Of a DNA stretch of 29,951 nucleotides, positions 1-9,900 are shown one piece after another. How positions within the stretch are numbered: position 1 is the stretch's first letter; each line of letters starts with the position of its first letter. The translations under genes and the position numbers were made by a program. The notes beneath the pieces are model-generated. The model had not been told where the DNA came from, ran no database searches, and saw nothing but the letters and a program-made list of their open reading frames with translations. This DNA is from an uncultured Prevotella sp. (GTDB taxonomy: Bacteria; Bacteroidota; Bacteroidia; Bacteroidales; Bacteroidaceae). Where the stretch lies: the NCBI GenBank assembly GCA_900768785.1, contig CAAGEG010000162.1, forward strand, positions 1 to 29,951. Direction: 5' to 3'.

Positions 1-196
1 AAATCCATACTGAATTGCCGCCGTTTTACGGTTCGTTTTGACATAATAATACACGTTTTAATTGTTAATTACGTGTGAAGTAAATCTGTATCATGTCATT
101 ATATCAAAAATTATCGTGTTCGCAATGCGAAAATGGTAGTTTTACCCCCCCCAGTACAAGATTTTTTTATTTTTCGATTAAAATTTTGATAAATAA
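1..196. other. Non-coding upstream region
   Basis: No convincing gene is visible here. The DNA is AT-rich. It contains a bulged inverted repeat at 52-75 (CACG...CGTG arms with an inner TAATT/AATTA stem), a 5-bp GC-rich stem with a 3-nt loop at 119-131 (TTCGC-AAT-GCGAA), a run of eight C at 145-152, and a T-rich stretch at about 162-175. None of these forms a clear terminator for an upstream gene, because no T-tract directly follows a stem. The end of an upstream gene may lie just outside the window. Confidence 0.6.
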
Positions 197-230
197 TTGT
201 GTAATATTTATAATATTATAAGTAAATTTG
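197..230 (+). promoter_or_regulatory. Candidate Bacteroidetes sigma-ABfr promoter
   Basis: TAAATTTG at 223-230 fits the Bacteroidetes -7 consensus TAnnTTTG exactly. The -33 element is weak: TTG at 197-199, or TTGTG at 197-201, gives a spacer of 21-23 bp where 19-21 is usual. This is the only exact -7 match I noticed in the leader. It would start transcription at about 237 and leave an untranslated leader of roughly 125-130 nt before the first ATG at 365. Transcription start mapping would settle it. Confidence 0.45.
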
Positions 231-231
231 C

Positions 232-245
232 ATGTTAATTAACAT
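232..245. promoter_or_regulatory. Perfect 14-bp palindrome at predicted start site
   Basis: ATGTTAATTAACAT is a perfect inverted repeat with no spacer, beginning 2 bp after the candidate -7 element and covering the expected transcription start. That is where a repressor operator would sit. Its 9-bp core TGTTAATTA also occurs at 63-71. In AT-rich DNA a palindrome of this length can arise by chance, so operator function is inference. Confidence 0.35.
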
Positions 246-255
246 TAATCATATG

Positions 256-350
256 TGAGCATAAATAGCTCAAACTATCAACTTCACTATTATTAGAGAG
301 TGTTAAACTCTTGTCTTGGTCTTTACTTTAAATAACTGTCTTCGATAGAC
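256..350 (+). promoter_or_regulatory. Leader with three short hairpins
   Basis: Three small perfect stems lie between the candidate promoter and the first gene: TGAGC/GCTCA at 256-260 and 268-272 (7-nt loop), AGAGT/ACTCT at 297-301 and 307-311 (5-nt loop), and GTCT/AGAC at 338-341 and 347-350 (5-nt loop). The last ends 14 nt before the first start codon. Each is individually weak and I recognise no known riboswitch. Together they could stabilise or modulate a very long mRNA, but that is inference. Confidence 0.25.
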
Positions 351-364
351 TATTATTAATTAGA

Positions 365-1444
365 ATGATGAAAAAATTGCATGTTCTATATGCGAAAAGA
401 AACATGCTCATCTTTATTTTCGCTATTCTGACAGCGATAAATGCCTCTGCAGGTGATTATGTATTTGATACAGAAGGCAATATCCGCTTCGGTTGGAAGC
501 TGAAAGATGAGGTTGGGACTTATACTCTTGCGGGTTCACGTATCTTCGGACAAGTAGATTATGTGAGCGATAATAAACTTTATGCCTTGCTTAACCTTAA
601 AGGGTGGAGCACGAAAGCTAATACTTCCTATTATGCTTATGCGCCTTACGACACCCGATATGTTACGGAAGGATGCCCGATAACAGCACTTCCGATTTCT
701 TATTTGGGTCAACAACAAAGTCGTAATAATGATGTTTCACATTTGACGGCATGTGATTTCATGATGGCAAAATACACCACAGGCTCTTCTACAGCAGATA
801 TACAACTTAGCCACATAGGTTCTGTCGTGAGGCTGGAATGGCTTTTGGATAAAGGTGAAATATTTAAATCGCTAACTTTAACCGCTGACGAACCTCTCTT
901 TGTTGCGGAAGCTATGATGAATCTTCCTGACGGTTCGGTAAACGTAACATCAAAGATGACCGATTATTCAATCAATCTTGACGGAGTGACAACCGAAGAC
1001 GGGGCATCTCTTGTGGTTTATTTCATGCTCTATCCATTAGACCTTACCGACAAAACAATAAAAGCTACGTTGTTAACTGCCGATGACAGACAATATGAAG
1101 CAACAATCAATGGTGGTCAATTACGTGCAGGTATGTCATATCCCGTAATTATTGGAGCCTCTAAAAGCAGTGGGGGAGAGACAATTCAAGATGTAGATAC
1201 CTCAACACCGCCGGCTTCAACACTTTCAACACCCTCTGTGGCAGCAACTGATTTCCCTTTTGACAGTGAAAACCCTCTAAACGGAAATATCTCTACTGAT
1301 ATTCAAGAGGTTGAAAACAACAATATCGCAGAACGCCCGGACGGTGGAATATACACACTTACAGGCATCAGAGTGACTCGTCCTAATAGTAACGGACTAT
1401 ATATATATAATGGTAAGAAGTTCATATATCATACAAATAAATAG
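365..1444 (+). CDS. Fimbrillin-like secreted protein with C-terminal tail
   Basis: A 359-residue protein. Residues 1-29 form a Sec signal peptide (basic start, hydrophobic core LIFIFAILTAI, cleavage likely after ASA at 27-29). There is no lipobox cysteine. The middle part resembles fimbrillin / Mfa-like beta-sandwich proteins: a stretch running from IGSVVRLEW to SLTLTA, and the ending LRAGMSYPVIIG, typical of that fold. A Ser/Thr/Pro-rich linker of about 55 residues follows. The last 35 residues (GGIYTLTGIRV...GLYIYNGKKF) look like the tail found on many secreted Bacteroidales proteins and also on both giant proteins downstream. ATG codons at 365 and 368 are both usable; neither has a Shine-Dalgarno sequence. 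It is first in the likely operon, 3 bp before the next gene. A role as a non-lipidated fimbrial subunit or accessory is inference. Confidence 0.7.
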   Translation: MMKKLHVLYAKRNMLIFIFAILTAINASAGDYVFDTEGNIRFGWKLKDEVGTYTLAGSRIFGQVDYVSDNKLYALLNLKGWSTKANTSYYAYAPYDTRYVTEGCPITALPISYLGQQQSRNNDVSHLTACDFMMAKYTTGSSTADIQLSHIGSVVRLEWLLDKGEIFKSLTLTADEPLFVAEAMMNLPDGSVNVTSKMTDYSINLDGVTTEDGASLVVYFMLYPLDLTDKTIKATLLTADDRQYEATINGGQLRAGMSYPVIIGASKSSGGETIQDVDTSTPPASTLSTPSVAATDFPFDSENPLNGNISTDIQEVENNNIAERPDGGIYTLTGIRVTRPNSNGLYIYNGKKFIYHTNK

Positions 1445-1447
1445 CAA

Positions 1448-2620
1448 ATGAGAAAATTAGCATATCTATACTATCTGCTCCTGACTATGTGTCTTGTGTC
1501 TTGTGTTAATGATAATGACCATTTGGCAGACGATGTTGACGACATTGTTGAAAACGGTAGTGGCGTTTATGGTACGCTATCTTCTATGGAGCCTGTAAAA
1601 CAACGCAAGTTGAAAAGTACAATGTCTTATGACTATTGGAATAAAACAATAATATTCTCATGGGAAGATGGCGATAAAATAGGTGTGTTCCCATATATGG
1701 AGGACAACAGCAGCAAACAAGCCACTTACAAAGTAACCAAGATTGTTGATGCTCTCAGAGCTTCTTTTGAACCGGAAGATGGTGACGGACTTGGAATAAC
1801 AAAAGATACAAAATATTTCTCATATTTCCCCGTAAAAGAAAAATACGACGGAGGAAGTAATGCAGTGCCTGTTTCGTTTCGCGATCAAGCGCAAGAAAAC
1901 ATGGTTAACATGAAAGATTTCTATCTTGAAGGCGGAGACCAAGAGGCATATAAAGCATCAGAAAAAGAAGCGGCAAAACACTTGGCGAAATATGACTTGC
2001 AAATATCAACAGCTGTTTCACCGGAAAATGAAAGCCTCTATTTTAAGTACACACGACTGACATCAATTGTTCGCCTCTTCTTAAAAGTGACAGACGAGAT
2101 AACATACGATGAGATATTTATCATAAATAAAGAGGCTGACTTCATCCTCGATGCTCAAATGGACATAAGTGCAACAGATGCGGCATCAGCATTTACCAAC
2201 CCCACAACCGGTCACTCTGTGTCTTTGAAATTGGGAAAAGCATCAACACAAGTCGTAGAGGGAAAAGAAACAACCACATACGAAGGCTTCAAAGTGTGGA
2301 AAGATGATGCATGTACGCTGTGGTCAAATCGTTATAACAAGGCTTATATAGTGTTATACATGACTTTTGCACCTATTGAATTGAAAAACTTAAGTTTGAA
2401 CAGCACACTCTATTTGGTAGGACATGACAAAAACAATAACAAACAATATTACAAAGCCACTTTAGGCAAAATAAATATTGTCCAAAATAAGGTACAACAA
2501 TGGGCTCCGGCACAAATGGACGACCCCGATGGCGCTATTGTTCCAACTCAAGTAGAGGTGGAAGAATGGCTTGAAGACACCAACTTCGACAACGAAGGAA
2601 CGGGAACTGAAGATTGGTAA
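1448..2620 (+). CDS. Fimbrillin family lipoprotein (Mfa-like)
   Basis: A 390-residue lipoprotein. The signal ends in the lipobox LVSC with the acylated Cys at 19, followed by an acidic stretch (VNDNDHLADDVDD), which suits export to the outer membrane surface in Bacteroidetes. The mature part has hallmarks of the fimbrillin-like family: FSWEDGDKIGVFPY around residues 70-83, a YFSYFP segment near 123-128 and RLTSIVRLFLKV near 203-214. It ends in an acidic Trp-containing tail (EVEEWLEDTNFD...TEDW). Family members are made as lipoproteins and assembled into type V pili or serve as pilus anchors and tips. It starts 3 bp after the upstream stop codon, so the two are almost certainly co-transcribed. 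I cannot say whether it is a shaft, anchor or tip subunit. Confidence 0.8.
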   Translation: MRKLAYLYYLLLTMCLVSCVNDNDHLADDVDDIVENGSGVYGTLSSMEPVKQRKLKSTMSYDYWNKTIIFSWEDGDKIGVFPYMEDNSSKQATYKVTKIVDALRASFEPEDGDGLGITKDTKYFSYFPVKEKYDGGSNAVPVSFRDQAQENMVNMKDFYLEGGDQEAYKASEKEAAKHLAKYDLQISTAVSPENESLYFKYTRLTSIVRLFLKVTDEITYDEIFIINKEADFILDAQMDISATDAASAFTNPTTGHSVSLKLGKASTQVVEGKETTTYEGFKVWKDDACTLWSNRYNKAYIVLYMTFAPIELKNLSLNSTLYLVGHDKNNNKQYYKATLGKINIVQNKVQQWAPAQMDDPDGAIVPTQVEVEEWLEDTNFDNEGTGTEDW

Positions 2621-2666
2621 TTACACCTTATTATATATTATATAGAACTTAAGATATAAAAAACAT

Positions 2667-3839
2667 ATGAATCAACGAATATTATCTACAACCAAAGCAT
2701 TCTTGGTAGCCTTTACAGCACCCTTATTGCTTATCTCTTGCTCAAGTGACGACAATATGCCTGTGCAGACTCCTGATGATTATGGTGTCATATCTTTTTC
2801 TGTTGCAGCCGAAAAAAGTTCGGTTCGCACCCTGAATTATGAAAAATACAGCCGTGAAAAACATCCCGATAACATGGGAGTATTCGGCTTCTTTAATCTT
2901 TCAGAGGCAACAGATGAAGATAAACTCGCAGATAACACCATTCTGGGCAATGTGAAAATCGTTAATGATGCCGTTGCCGGTACATGGAAATATGCTGATA
3001 GCAAAGACGAAAAATATTGGGCAGAATACATAGATTATACTTCGTTTGACTTTCTTGGCTATATGCCATATCAAAACACGACACCCGTGTTTACTCCGAA
3101 TGCAGGTACACCTGAGACATTCACACTTTCATTCCCCGTAGAACGCTCGGAAAATTGTGCCCTCCCGCTAATTTTCGACAGCCGACAAGCACCTCTTATC
3201 TGTAATGTGCCTGTTCATAAAAACTCGGCAATGGGAGAACAGATAGTATTAAACTTTGACCAAACTCTCACAGGCTTTAATGTGCAGTTTGAAATAGACC
3301 CTTCAATGGATAAAATACGTCATTTCCGCATAAAGAGTGTGAAGATTTTCGGTGACAAGTTGCCTGTATCGGGTAAAGTGTCACGCACATACACATGGAA
3401 TAACACTCTAAGTACATGGACAGCCGGTGAAATAACATGGTCGGAAACAGTTTATGACAAAGTAGAAAAAGCTTCTCCTATTGTTATAGATTATGCAACC
3501 AATGAAGAAACGGCAGTGTATGACAAGACAGGAGAAACAATGATAGTAAAATCAGATAAATATCGCCAATGGGGAAAACATTTTTATGCAATCCCTGATG
3601 CGGCATTTAATCCAACTATTGAAGTGACTTATGATGTTGAACTCGAAGATCAGAACGGCAATAATGTCACAACAAGAAAGGATGTTACAAATAGCATAGT
3701 GTTAAGTAAGACAAATTTCAGCGCTATACAAAAAGGTACTCCCGGTCATATCAATGCAATACGCATACTTATCAAGCCGCGCTATCTTTACGTTCTTGCC
3801 GATGAAGACAAGGCAGAGGGATTGTTACTCGTAGAATGA
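2667..3839 (+). CDS. Fimbrillin family lipoprotein (Mfa-like)
   Basis: A 390-residue lipoprotein with lipobox LISC (Cys25). SSDDN directly follows, matching the Ser/Asp-rich surface-export signal known in Bacteroidetes lipoproteins. The mature N terminus (GVISFSVAAEKSSVRTL, residues 40-55) is the usual first strand of fimbrillins; Arg54 sits where related pilins are often cut by an Arg-specific protease, which is inference here. The C terminus YLYVLADEDKAEGLLLVE (373-390) is a family signature, close to the last strand of FimA/Mfa1-type pilins. The length is typical for the family. It shares only fold-level features with the preceding lipoprotein, so the pair are probably different subunits and not a recent duplication. 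It lies 46 bp after the previous gene and 67 bp before the giant gene, with no terminator-like stem in either gap. Confidence 0.82.
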   Translation: MNQRILSTTKAFLVAFTAPLLLISCSSDDNMPVQTPDDYGVISFSVAAEKSSVRTLNYEKYSREKHPDNMGVFGFFNLSEATDEDKLADNTILGNVKIVNDAVAGTWKYADSKDEKYWAEYIDYTSFDFLGYMPYQNTTPVFTPNAGTPETFTLSFPVERSENCALPLIFDSRQAPLICNVPVHKNSAMGEQIVLNFDQTLTGFNVQFEIDPSMDKIRHFRIKSVKIFGDKLPVSGKVSRTYTWNNTLSTWTAGEITWSETVYDKVEKASPIVIDYATNEETAVYDKTGETMIVKSDKYRQWGKHFYAIPDAAFNPTIEVTYDVELEDQNGNNVTTRKDVTNSIVLSKTNFSAIQKGTPGHINAIRILIKPRYLYVLADEDKAEGLLLVE

Positions 3840-3906
3840 GCGTAGTAATTTGAAATAAAGCGAATATTAAGAAATCTATATACAAACAGATAATACTCTG
3901 AAAAAG

Positions 3907-6900
3907 ATGATAACAACAAGCACTATAAAAAACATATTCAAGACATTGGTGATTGTCTTAATGTCTTTAACTGTTCAGGCAGCATGGGGAGCATATAGTT
4001 CTGTTACTCTTCCCACAGACGAGTGGACAAACCATAGGGCATCGGGATATTCAAGTGGTTCAGGAACGCAAGACGACCCTTGGGTAATTATGTCTGCTGA
4101 GGAACTTGCATATTTCGCATATCAAGTTACTAACAATAAAACTACTAATGGCACATACGACAAGAGTGCATATTTCAGTCTTCAAGCTGATATTGACTTG
4201 AAAGATCACATCTGGGTACCTATCGGTAATCTCTCTACCGGAAACGGAAACAGTTTTAGTGGTAACTTTGAAGGCAATGGTCATGTGATTAAGAATATGA
4301 TGCTCCAATGGGAGATTACCAATTCCACACAGGCATTTGGTCTTTTCTCTACTATACAAGAAAAAGCGGTGGTAAAGAACCTCATTCTTGATAATGCCTA
4401 TATATATAATAAGGTGACAACTGTGAAAAATCCAACAGCCGACCGCCTTATTGCTCCATTCGCAGGTGCATTGAAAAAAAATACTACCATTCAAAATATT
4501 ATTGTAAAGAATACGAAGATTGAGATAAGAGATCCATATAATCAGAATGGCAGATGGATGCTCTTTGGTGGTTTTATAGCCAAGATGCTTGACAACACCA
4601 ATTCATATAATGTTAGCAATATATATGTCGATACCGATATAGACATAACTAAAATGACGGTTAACAAGATTCCGGCTGTTTATTCTTCTCTGTTTATCCC
4701 TGAGTTTTATTCTAACATCAAGGATGCTCCGAAAAATATATATCTTAAAGGCAGCATACTGGCAAGTGCTAATCTGACGCTTGTTGGTCCTGTTTTCGGA
4801 ACAAATCTTCCGTCTTCTTCAACCTATAAGGATACATGGCAGATAAACAGCGCAAATACTTATCAATATACAACTGATGGAGGAACAACAACCAATGCTT
4901 TAACTACAAAAAATGCAGGCGGTACATCCGTAAGTTCATTTGATGCCTCTTCCTTCAACACGTTCTCATCAGAGAATGATTTGTGTTCATGGGCAGTTCC
5001 TGCTGATAATCCTCCTACGTTAAAGAAGATTGTCTTTCCTACATTAACAAAGACGCGAGATGAGTCTATAAGGAACAACAAAGATGTTGTTTGTACCGTT
5101 TCGGCAGAAGGAATAGATGGAACAATAAGTTATGAATGGGTTGTTGATGCTGAGATACAGGAATCAAAAACAAACACTTTGACTATAACCTCTACAAATA
5201 AGCAACGTATTTGTAGCGTGCATGTTACAAATGACAACGGTTATGATTATATAATCAACTTCACTGTTGAGCCTATTTATTATTCTACAGACCTTTATGC
5301 AGATAATTTTGCAGGTGGTGAAGGTACGGCTGACAATCCTTACATTATAAATGATGATTATCAGTTGGCAAAACTTGCCCGTGATGTCAACAATGGCAAT
5401 AAGTACAGTGGCATTTACTTCAAACTTGGAGCGGATATTAACCTTGACGAAGCCCTGTGGCTGCCTATCAGCCAGTGGGATAACTCAGACAGCAAGTTTG
5501 GAGGAAAGTTTGATGGTGACGGACATACCATAAGTAACATGCACCTGCAATGGGAAGCCGCTTCAGACAAATGGGTCAACTGGGGACTCTTCGGCTCTAT
5601 CATGGGTACGGCAGATAAAATAGAAAACTACGCATCTGTTACCAACCTAATTATAGAGGATGCCGTAGCAGAGATGAAGTCATCCGGAACAATGACAGGA
5701 CAAGGACTCAATGTAGGTATTGTCAGCGGTGAGATTTATCCTTATACTGAGATAAGCAATATAATCCTCAAAGGATGTAGTATTACGGACAATAAAGATG
5801 TGTATTCCACTACTGTCGGTGAACACCGCATAGGAGGTATTGTGGGCAATATGGAGGCTTCGAGCGATTTTTTCAGAATATTCAATATTACCACCGACAC
5901 AGAGGTGAGTGCTTTTGTCAATGCCACAACCAACGGCAAACCGATTTACATCTCATCGGGCATAGGTAAAAGCAATTTCAAAAGTTATACTGACGCTGTG
6001 AGAATTTTCCCAAAGAATATTTATCTTCATGGAACGGCAGTCAAAACAAAGCCTTCAACAACGTCCAATCTGTACTCCGGCACGCTGTTCGGAAGAACCA
6101 CGAGTTTTACCCCGACCGCTGCGCAAATGGAGACATGGTATTATGCTTTTGACAATGCAACTACATTATTATTAAAAAATATTTACGGCAATTATTTGGA
6201 ATTTACAGATGCTAATGCAAAGACTTTCCAGGATTTGCTTAATAAATATATTACGGACAATAGTCTTAACGATAAGCTGTTGTGGGCATACGACAGTGAA
6301 AATAAATACTACTTTGGTAATATAGAATTGACAGGAGTAACCGAGACAAACTATACCGTTTCGGCTCCTGAAGGTACTTATGAATGGTACTTGTCATCAG
6401 ACAAGGTTACATGGAAAAAAATTGAAAGCGGAATATCTGCAGGTACAAATAGAGTTGAGATACCTTATCAAGAATATAACCAATATGTCTATGCAAAGAG
6501 TTCTACCGGTATGTCAAAAGTTCTTACAGTCCCTGCTCTGCGTATAGAGGCTGTTACCTTAAATCATCAAGAGAACTCTAATGACTATAGTGTAAGCGTT
6601 GTCAATAGTATTTGGGGAGAAGACAACAGCAAGCTTACTATTTCTTATGATTGGTATATTAATTACGACTCTTCTAATGATGAAACAAAGAATCCCGTAT
6701 CTACAGGAAATTCTTCTTATACTTATAATGGTTCAAATGCCACAAAAGATCAAATTTCATGTCACATCATTGTTACTTACAACGGTAATACAATAGCAGA
6801 CAATTGGGTAGGGGGTAGCAGAATCATTTATCTCTGTCCTGCCGGCGTGACCGTAGGTGACAAGACTTATGCTAAAGGTAATGATGATAATGACGGTCTT

Positions 6901-9900
6901 ACTCCTGACACACCAAAGCTGACATGGCAGGGAGCTTATGCTGCACTTAGCGAAGAAGGTTCTTGGGATGAAAACAAAATCGTGCTCATGGGTATCAGCA
7001 ACTCTGCAGCCACGTTCACCAATAAAGGATTTGCCATAACGGATAACCTGTCAAAAGATGAGTATCCGGGTTCTTATAGTACATGGAAGACAACAGTTGA
7101 AAAGTCAAAACTCAACCGCAATACTACAATATCAGGTAAAGATGGCTCTGTTGATTATAATGGAGTCATTGAGATGAAAACTAATGGAGAACAGGGTGGT
7201 CTTGGAATATTCGGAGATACTCGTTTTGAATATCTTACATTTAAGCATATAGGCGGAAAATATGATATAATTTTCTGTCAATATAACAATCTGGAAATGG
7301 GTAAAGGACTTATTATGAAAGATTTCCCTGACAGTCCCGGTTATGGTACATTGGACGGTGCTATAACAACGTCATTACAGATTTTTGGAGGTGTCAATAA
7401 TGATAATCGTTTCAAACCCCTCGATACAGAAGCTCTAATCAAAGAAATGGAAGAGTCTATGCCGCACGGCAGAGAAGGATTCTCCATGACATTCTTGTCC
7501 GGCCACTATTCTGCTATCTGTGTAGGCGGTCGACAGAGCAAAGAAGATCTTAACGGATTGATGGGTACAGCCAATATGCCAGTAAAATGTACCATTACAA
7601 TGGATATTGACAGAGAATGGAATGACAATAACAATACACAACGCGTTCACTATGATGCCGGTATTATTATGGCAGGTAACCACGAAGGTGCAATGTTCGG
7701 TGATGTAGATATTGTTGTCAAGAGTGGGCATGTAGGTCGTTTGGTTAACGGTACTCTTGGAGCATTTCGTGATGCCAATTCCACAATCAAAGCACCTTAC
7801 AATACATTCATGGGTCGCGCAAGTATTAAACTTGATCCGAGAAAAGACAATAATGGCAAATATATAGATACCGATATCGTCGTTACTGAACTTTATGGCG
7901 GTAGCTGCGGACGTGGATTTACAGATGGTAAAACAGTTGATAACCCATTCTATGGTTATGGAAAAGTGGTTATCAACGGTGGTACTTTCAAGTATTTGGG
8001 TACTGCTAATGATTTGTCAAACATACTTAGAGGAGTCTTTGGTGCCGGTGCCGGCGGTACTAATGGTATCGGAGACGATGCCAAACACACCGATGATAGC
8101 AGAATAGGCTATTGGAATGGCAATATCATGGCTTTTGGTGATTATGAAACAGCCAAGTCAAATCTTCTTACTTATAACTGTTACAATGCCGATACACACA
8201 CTTATACAGTCATAAATCCTCTTGATACGAAGGCGGAAGTTGAGATTAACGGAGGTGTTTTCGGTACGTCTGTCAACCCTATTGACGGTGTTTATGCCGG
8301 TGGCAGCGGATATATGGCTCCCGGACTTTGGACCAGCGCTTCATCTAAACCTTCTCCTAATGGTGGAAATATTTATGGAAAGAAAGGATCTAAAGTTGCT
8401 TCGCTTACTATCAATGGTGGAGAATTTTATTGCAAGAACGGAGTCTTTGCCGGTGGTCGCGGTACAAACTATTACTATGAGGTAAATAAATATGGTGGAA
8501 CTGCTTCAGACTACACTTCGCTCGGACAGATTTACGGTGATGTAGAGATGACAATCAATGGAGGTAATTTCCATTGTCCGGTTTTCGGTGGCGGTTATGG
8601 TGTGGCAGATGCGAAATTAAATGGTACATCAACCATTAACACTCTCTCTGATATGGCACTTATAACAGGTCAGTCAAATGTATATATTAACGGAGGAACA
8701 TTCTTTGATAATATATATGGCGGTGGCGACATGGCATGTGTCGTTAATAAAGATGCCGATGCGACATCTGTCTTTATTGCAGACCGTGCAGACATTAGAG
8801 GCTCAGTCTTTGCCGGAGGTAACGGAAGACAAAAACGTTTGGACGGTGAAAAATATGCTCAAAATGATAAAAAGACTCAAAGTCCTGAACTCGTAGGTAG
8901 GGTTACCGGTAATACCAACGTCTATTTTCAAGGTTTGCCCAAATTGTCTCCTTATATTTATGGTGATATTTTCGGTGGAGGAAATCTTGCCGTTGTTGAT
9001 GGCAATACCAATATTAACCTCTATGCAGGTAACTTTGCCGGTGAAATATTCGGTGGAGGTAAAGGATTGTTGAAGGCAGACGGTACCGTGCAAAACTCGG
9101 CAAACATTACCGGTAATACAAACCTGACACTTACTCAAGATCAAGGTGGTCAGGAAGAGAATGAAGAAGGCTCTTTGGAAGACCAGTTCTCTATCAATGT
9201 CATTTGGGATAAGTTGTGGGACGGTAGTAATAGTAAGTTTGTAACATGGGAAGAAAACTCTACACAGTTCTATAATGCCGGTGTTTTCATCAATCCTCAT
9301 AATATATATGGTGGAGGAAAGAATGCTTGTATAGTAGGAACCTATGATGAGTCAGGACACTTGACACCAGGCACAGGTACTGCAACAGTAAATGTGCAAA
9401 AGGGTATGACTCCGTTCTCTCTCTTAACGACAGACGAATGGAAAGCGTCATATACTGATAATGACAATCCTCACTTCTACGTCTTCGGCGGCGGCTATGG
9501 TAAGAATACTAAGGTCGGTAATACTGATGTTACCGTTAATGTAGAAGGTGAATACGGCATTTACAATACAGAAATTGATGATCCCGGTTCACAACTCTCT
9601 CCATCGGATAATTTCCGCAAACGTTCAAACAATAGAACAAACATCAAGTCCGGTGAAGGCACAGAGACCGGACAGGTGTTTGATAACAGTAAGGGTATTC
9701 CAAACTTTACCATTCTTGGTGTTCTTGGCGGTGGTTATGCCGGTATGGTATCAAACAACACAAAGGTAACTGTTGACGGAAAGACATTCCTTCATCGCGT
9801 TTATGGTGGTGGCTTCGGTGACCCTAAAGCTTCTGATGAGGCTGATATAACAGGACAAGTGGGCGGAAATACTGAAGTCTATATCAAAGGAGCTAATACT

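Noticed and set aside
119..175. Terminator of an upstream gene (TTCGC-AAT-GCGAA stem plus T-rich stretch)
   Set aside because: The T run starts about 30 nt after the stem, separated by a C8 tract, and the stem is only 5 bp. It does not have the geometry of an intrinsic terminator.
60..245. Invertible promoter segment as in Bacteroides capsule and surface-protein loci
   Set aside because: I looked for inverted repeats flanking the promoter. TGTTAATTA at 63-71 and 233-241 is mainly a direct repeat; it matches inverted only because the right copy lies inside a palindrome. No longer inverted pair and no invertase gene are seen in the window.
3840..3906. Separate promoter for the giant genes
   Set aside because: The gap contains TAATTTG but not a full TAnnTTTG and has no paired -33 element. 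A weak internal promoter cannot be excluded but is not supported.
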